From assembly GCF_026229185.1 (NCBI RefSeq), contig NZ_JAGGJA010000010.1, positions 101,335-165,334 of the forward strand: 64,000 nt of DNA, in the 5' to 3' direction. Below are positions 61,386 through 64,000 of this stretch, piece after piece. Every line of letters starts with the position of its first letter. Position 1 is the first letter of the stretch. The position numbers were made by a program, and so were the translations under genes. The notes under the pieces were generated by a model. It was given only the letters and a program-made list of their open reading frames with translations, ran no database searches and had not been told where the DNA came from. The DNA comes from Fodinibius salsisoli. GTDB taxonomy: Bacteria > Bacteroidota > Rhodothermia > Balneolales > Balneolaceae.

Positions 61386-62726
61386 TTATTGGGCATTCTC
61401 ATTGGTATAAACAACCCGCCAAATTTTTCCTTTCTGAGAATCTGAGATATAAAGTGAGCCGTCACTTCCGGTGGCAAGGCCCATAGGGCGATATTGCGCA
61501 TTCCCGGGAGACCTTAGGCTATCTTGTCCGGCAAAGCCATCGGCAAATACTTGATGGTCTGAAGCCGCTTCTCCTCCATCAAAAGGAACAAAAGCTACTT
61601 TATAGCCTGCTTGGGGTTCGGGAGCCCGGTTCCAGCTACCGTGAAAAGCAATGAAGGCACCATTGTGGTAGCTTTCAGGGAATTGGGATCCACTGTAAAA
61701 AAGAAGGTCATTGGGACCCCAGTGGCCAGGAAATGCAATGACGGGATCTTCGTATTCATCTCCTTCTACTGCTGTTTCACCGTCTCCACCATATTCCGGT
61801 GATACCAGCTTTTGATTCGTTTTCCAGTTGTAATAGGCATAAGGCCAGCCAAAGTTATCGCCTTCGTTAACTGCAAACATTTCTTCAGCAGGAAGTTCTG
61901 CGTTATCCTGGGCATCGTAATATTCAGGCCACAGGGTGTTTAATTGGTCACGGCCGTGCTGTACTACATACAACTGGTTGGAATTGGTATCCCAATCGAG
62001 GGCCACCGAATTGCGAATACCTGTTGCATATCGTTGCTCAACACCCATATAGGTTTGGCCGACTTGGTCAGCACTAAATTTCCAGATACCGCCATGCCCC
62101 TCAAGCTGTGGGCAGGGCTCCATGCCGGCTGATCCAGGGGTGCGAGACTCTTCCTGGCAGGCATTGGATGGGGCGCCAATATTCACATACAGGTTTCCAG
62201 ATTGATCGAATGTAAACGATTTGGCGGCATGAGAGCCTTGGTCCGGGAATCCTTCCACAACCATTTCAGCTTCTCCTTGGGGAACTAACTGTCCTTCCGT
62301 CATTTCGTAACGAACAACTGAAGTATCTGAACTTACATACAGATATCCATTATGAATTTGAATGCCCGTTCCGGTATAGGGGCCAAAATATTGTGTGGTA
62401 TCGGCAATACCGTCGGCATCATTGTCCCGAAGGGCGGCAATACCGTATCCATTTTTTTCTTCTTCCAGGTTCACATAAATATCGCCGTTGTCAGCAACCG
62501 TAATATGACGTGCTTTACCTACACTGTCGGCGACAACAACGGCTTTAAAACCATCAGGGAGCGTAATCCCTCCGTTATCATCCGAATAAGCCATTTGAGT
62601 TTCTCCCTCAGAGGGTGCTGGCGCCTCACTGCTACAGCTAATGAACAGCCCTAAGCTTAATATTGAAAGTATCCCAACTTTTATAAGATTCATATCGCCG
62701 TTTTTTAAGTTAAATTTGTTTTTCAT
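61386..62726 (-). CDS. PQQ-dependent sugar/sorbosone dehydrogenase-like lipoprotein
   Basis: A 446-aa six-bladed beta-propeller with a lipoprotein signal (ILSILSLGLFISCSS). The start could be the ATG at 62726 or the one 11 codons later at 62693. Motifs of the soluble glucose/sorbosone dehydrogenase family: ARHITVADNGDIYVNL, YATGIRNSVALDWDTNSNQL, VVQHGRDQLNTLWPEYY, NEGDNFGWPYAYYNWK, FHGSWNRAPEPQAGYKVAFV, and the end MGLATGSDGSLYISDSQKGK. Probably a periplasmic PQQ- or related-cofactor sugar or aldehyde oxidase; the substrate is unknown. Confidence 0.9.
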   Translation of the reverse strand: MKNKFNLKNGDMNLIKVGILSILSLGLFISCSSEAPAPSEGETQMAYSDDNGGITLPDGFKAVVVADSVGKARHITVADNGDIYVNLEEEKNGYGIAALRDNDADGIADTTQYFGPYTGTGIQIHNGYLYVSSDTSVVRYEMTEGQLVPQGEAEMVVEGFPDQGSHAAKSFTFDQSGNLYVNIGAPSNACQEESRTPGSAGMEPCPQLEGHGGIWKFSADQVGQTYMGVEQRYATGIRNSVALDWDTNSNQLYVVQHGRDQLNTLWPEYYDAQDNAELPAEEMFAVNEGDNFGWPYAYYNWKTNQKLVSPEYGGDGETAVEGDEYEDPVIAFPGHWGPNDLLFYSGSQFPESYHNGAFIAFHGSWNRAPEPQAGYKVAFVPFDGGEAASDHQVFADGFAGQDSLRSPGNAQYRPMGLATGSDGSLYISDSQKGKIWRVVYTNENAQ

Positions 62727-62828
62727 AGCATTTAAATGAATTATGATCTCTATTCATTCCGTTAAATTTTGGATTATTTAAGATATTCGTTAAAGTTTGA
62801 AAACAGCTTAACAATAATATAGGGATTT

Positions 62829-63734
62829 ATGATGAAGTGTAAACTTTTTATGCTAATCTTGCTGTCGCTTACGGTCTCGGAGAAATATGTTTGGGCTCAG
62901 CAGGGTATATTAACGGCCTCAATCCCACAGAAAGTGACTAACGGATTCGAATTTACGGAAGGACCGTATTGGCACCCGGATGGCTACCTGCTGTTCAGTG
63001 ATATTCCGGATAATACCATTTACCGCTGGAAGCCCGGATCTATGGAAGCAGATATTTTTATCAAGCCGTCTGGACATTCGAATGGCATTACTACTGACAA
63101 CAAGGGACGACTTGTTTTAGCCCAGCATGATGGCATGATTTCAATCATCGGTGAGGAGCAACGGATGGAGATTCTTGCAGATGAATTTGAAGGAAAGCGC
63201 CTGAATAGCCCAAATGATTTAGCAATTTCTTCCAGGGGTATCATCTATTTTACAGATCCGCCATTTGGCGTCAACGCTGAAGAACGGAAGCTGTCCTTTA
63301 GTGGGGTATATATGTTAAAAAAAGGAGAGAGGCCACAGTTAATGGTTGATGAATTCGATCTCCCTAACGGCATTGTGCTTAATGAGGATGAATCCCAAAT
63401 CTATGTCAATAATACAGCGACTGGCCAAATAATGTGCTTTGAGATCGCTGAAGACGGAAGTCTTCAAAATCCTACTGCTTTTGCTAATGTTGGAGCGGCA
63501 GACGAAAGTGGTGGGGCGGATGGGATGGCCATGGATCAGGAGGGGCGACTCTATTCCACCGGTCCGGGTGGAATTTATATTTTTTCTCCTGAGGGTAACC
63601 AAATTGAAAAAATTGGAATGCCTACAAGGACAACAAATTTGACTTGGGGTGGACCAGAGAATAAAACGCTTTACATTACCACACCATCTGCTATCTACCA
63701 GCTAAAAATGAAGGTGGAAGGAGTTAGTAAGTAG
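62829..63734 (+). CDS. SMP-30/gluconolactonase-like secreted protein
   Basis: A 301-aa beta-propeller with a signal peptide (KLFMLILLSLTVSEKYVWA). SMP-30/gluconolactonase motifs: FEFTEGPYWHPDGYLLFSDI, HSNGITTDNKGRLVLAQHDG, LNSPNDLAISSRGIIYFTDP, LPNGIVLNEDESQIYVNNT, GGADGMAMDQEGRLYSTGPG. The conserved Glu (EGP), Asn (SPND) and Asp (ADGM) metal ligands are present. It hydrolyses sugar lactones. The divergent PQQ dehydrogenase could produce such a lactone, so the two may act together in periplasmic sugar oxidation (inference). Confidence 0.92.
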   Translation: MMKCKLFMLILLSLTVSEKYVWAQQGILTASIPQKVTNGFEFTEGPYWHPDGYLLFSDIPDNTIYRWKPGSMEADIFIKPSGHSNGITTDNKGRLVLAQHDGMISIIGEEQRMEILADEFEGKRLNSPNDLAISSRGIIYFTDPPFGVNAEERKLSFSGVYMLKKGERPQLMVDEFDLPNGIVLNEDESQIYVNNTATGQIMCFEIAEDGSLQNPTAFANVGAADESGGADGMAMDQEGRLYSTGPGGIYIFSPEGNQIEKIGMPTRTTNLTWGGPENKTLYITTPSAIYQLKMKVEGVSK

Positions 63735-63844
63735 AAAACGGTTATATATCTCATCGGATATTGGCAGTTGGTGCGGTCCACTTAGCAAGTGAGCTACAAC
63801 TTAGAAAAATAGTGAGCATTTTATTTGACCAACATCTATCTGGA

Positions 63845-63866
63845 GGGACACGGTGCGCTGTGTCCC
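63845..63866. repeat. REP-like palindrome GGGACAC...GTGTCCC
   Basis: A 7-bp perfect stem (63845-63851 with 63860-63866) around GGTGCGCT, downstream of the SMP-30 gene. Its layout, a short GC-rich stem-loop in intergenic DNA, is like the hairpins near the RAYT, but the sequence differs. Confidence 0.5.
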
Positions 63867-63900
63867 AAGCTCGGAGGGAATGCTATGACTTTATCAAGTC

Positions 63901-63999
63901 TTAGGCCACTTTTTTCTCCCGGTCAAACCGGGAGGTATGATCCGGGTCATAAAATTCCCCACTGTTCCAGATGGCACAACTAATGGTGATAAGTTTGTT
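63901..63999 (-). CDS. possible C-terminal end of a transposase (partial, right edge)
   Basis: The minus strand shows an open frame entering from the right edge and ending at a TAA (63901-63903). The 32 visible residues read NKLITISCAIWNSGEFYDPD, then HTSRFDREKKVA. A short alpha-helical end with WNSGEFYDP resembles C-termini of IS110-type transposases, but the fragment is too short for a firm family call. It could also be the end of any gene lying beyond the window. Confidence 0.35.
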   Translation of the reverse strand, partial: NKLITISCAIWNSGEFYDPDHTSRFDREKKVA

Positions 64000-64000
64000 C

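Noticed and set aside
1..64000. CRISPR array or cas genes
   Set aside because: No regularly spaced direct repeats and no Cas-like proteins were seen.

Overview
The window looks like a chromosomal segment of a marine or halophilic member of the Balneolota/Rhodothermota (FCB) lineage. This is inferred from gene content: a TonB receptor with imelysin, HTTM and DUF4856 proteins, a family 117 DUF2723 glycosyltransferase, a Bacteroidetes-style YbeY and CvfB, many lipoproteins, weak ribosome binding sites and moderate GC. The genus cannot be fixed from sequence alone.

Layout. (1) 1-4450 is an accessory-looking flank: a serine hydrolase cut by the left edge, an orphan PAS histidine kinase, a repeat-rich and decayed stretch, a DUF433/DUF5615 toxin-antitoxin pair and a tRNA-Val(GAC) with an odd anticodon loop. 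(2) 4638-6912 is housekeeping: nusB, a PPP-type phosphatase and ychF. (3) 6983-11780 (minus) is a deoxyribose-type catabolic operon (deoC, aldehyde dehydrogenase, a short ALDH-like protein without the catalytic half, a SPOR lipoprotein), interrupted by a REP-associated transposase whose own palindromes lie inside and next to its gene.

(4) 12123-38807 (plus) is the main feature: a complete-looking extracellular-type contractile injection system (eCIS) of about 27 kb. In order it encodes a DUF4255 cap, an unknown cap-region protein, a single sheath with a large insertion, two gp19-like tubes, a 55-aa DUF5908 protein, a CIS-tube/LysM protein, a VgrG-like spike, a PAAR tip, gp25, two very large baseplate proteins (1242 and 1039 aa), a 1434-aa protein with PKD-like domains, a tape-measure protein, an AAA+ ATPase and a 1471-aa eCIS-core (DUF4157) protein. 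That last protein is the best effector candidate. It has an acidic repeat region, HELTH, three ~140-aa repeats, a conserved helical module, a C-terminal DH...H region reminiscent of nuclease toxins, and a terminal helix-hairpin-helix. A 186-aa two-TM protein follows. No phage head or replication genes and no T6SS membrane-complex genes accompany the cluster.

(5) 39547-43915 holds DUF1761, endonuclease IV, a PHP-domain lipoprotein, CvfB and a cupin. (6) 44147-50388 (minus) is an iron-uptake-type operon (DUF4856, imelysin, HTTM, TonB receptor) with a Fur-like palindrome upstream. (7) 50581-63734 is mostly housekeeping and envelope genes: RlpA, nitrilase, DUF445, YbeY, GT117, MsrB, a PagL-like protein, a CDF transporter, a PQQ-type dehydrogenase and an SMP-30 protein. 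A possible transposase tail touches the right edge.

All family names come from reading motifs by eye; no database search was run.
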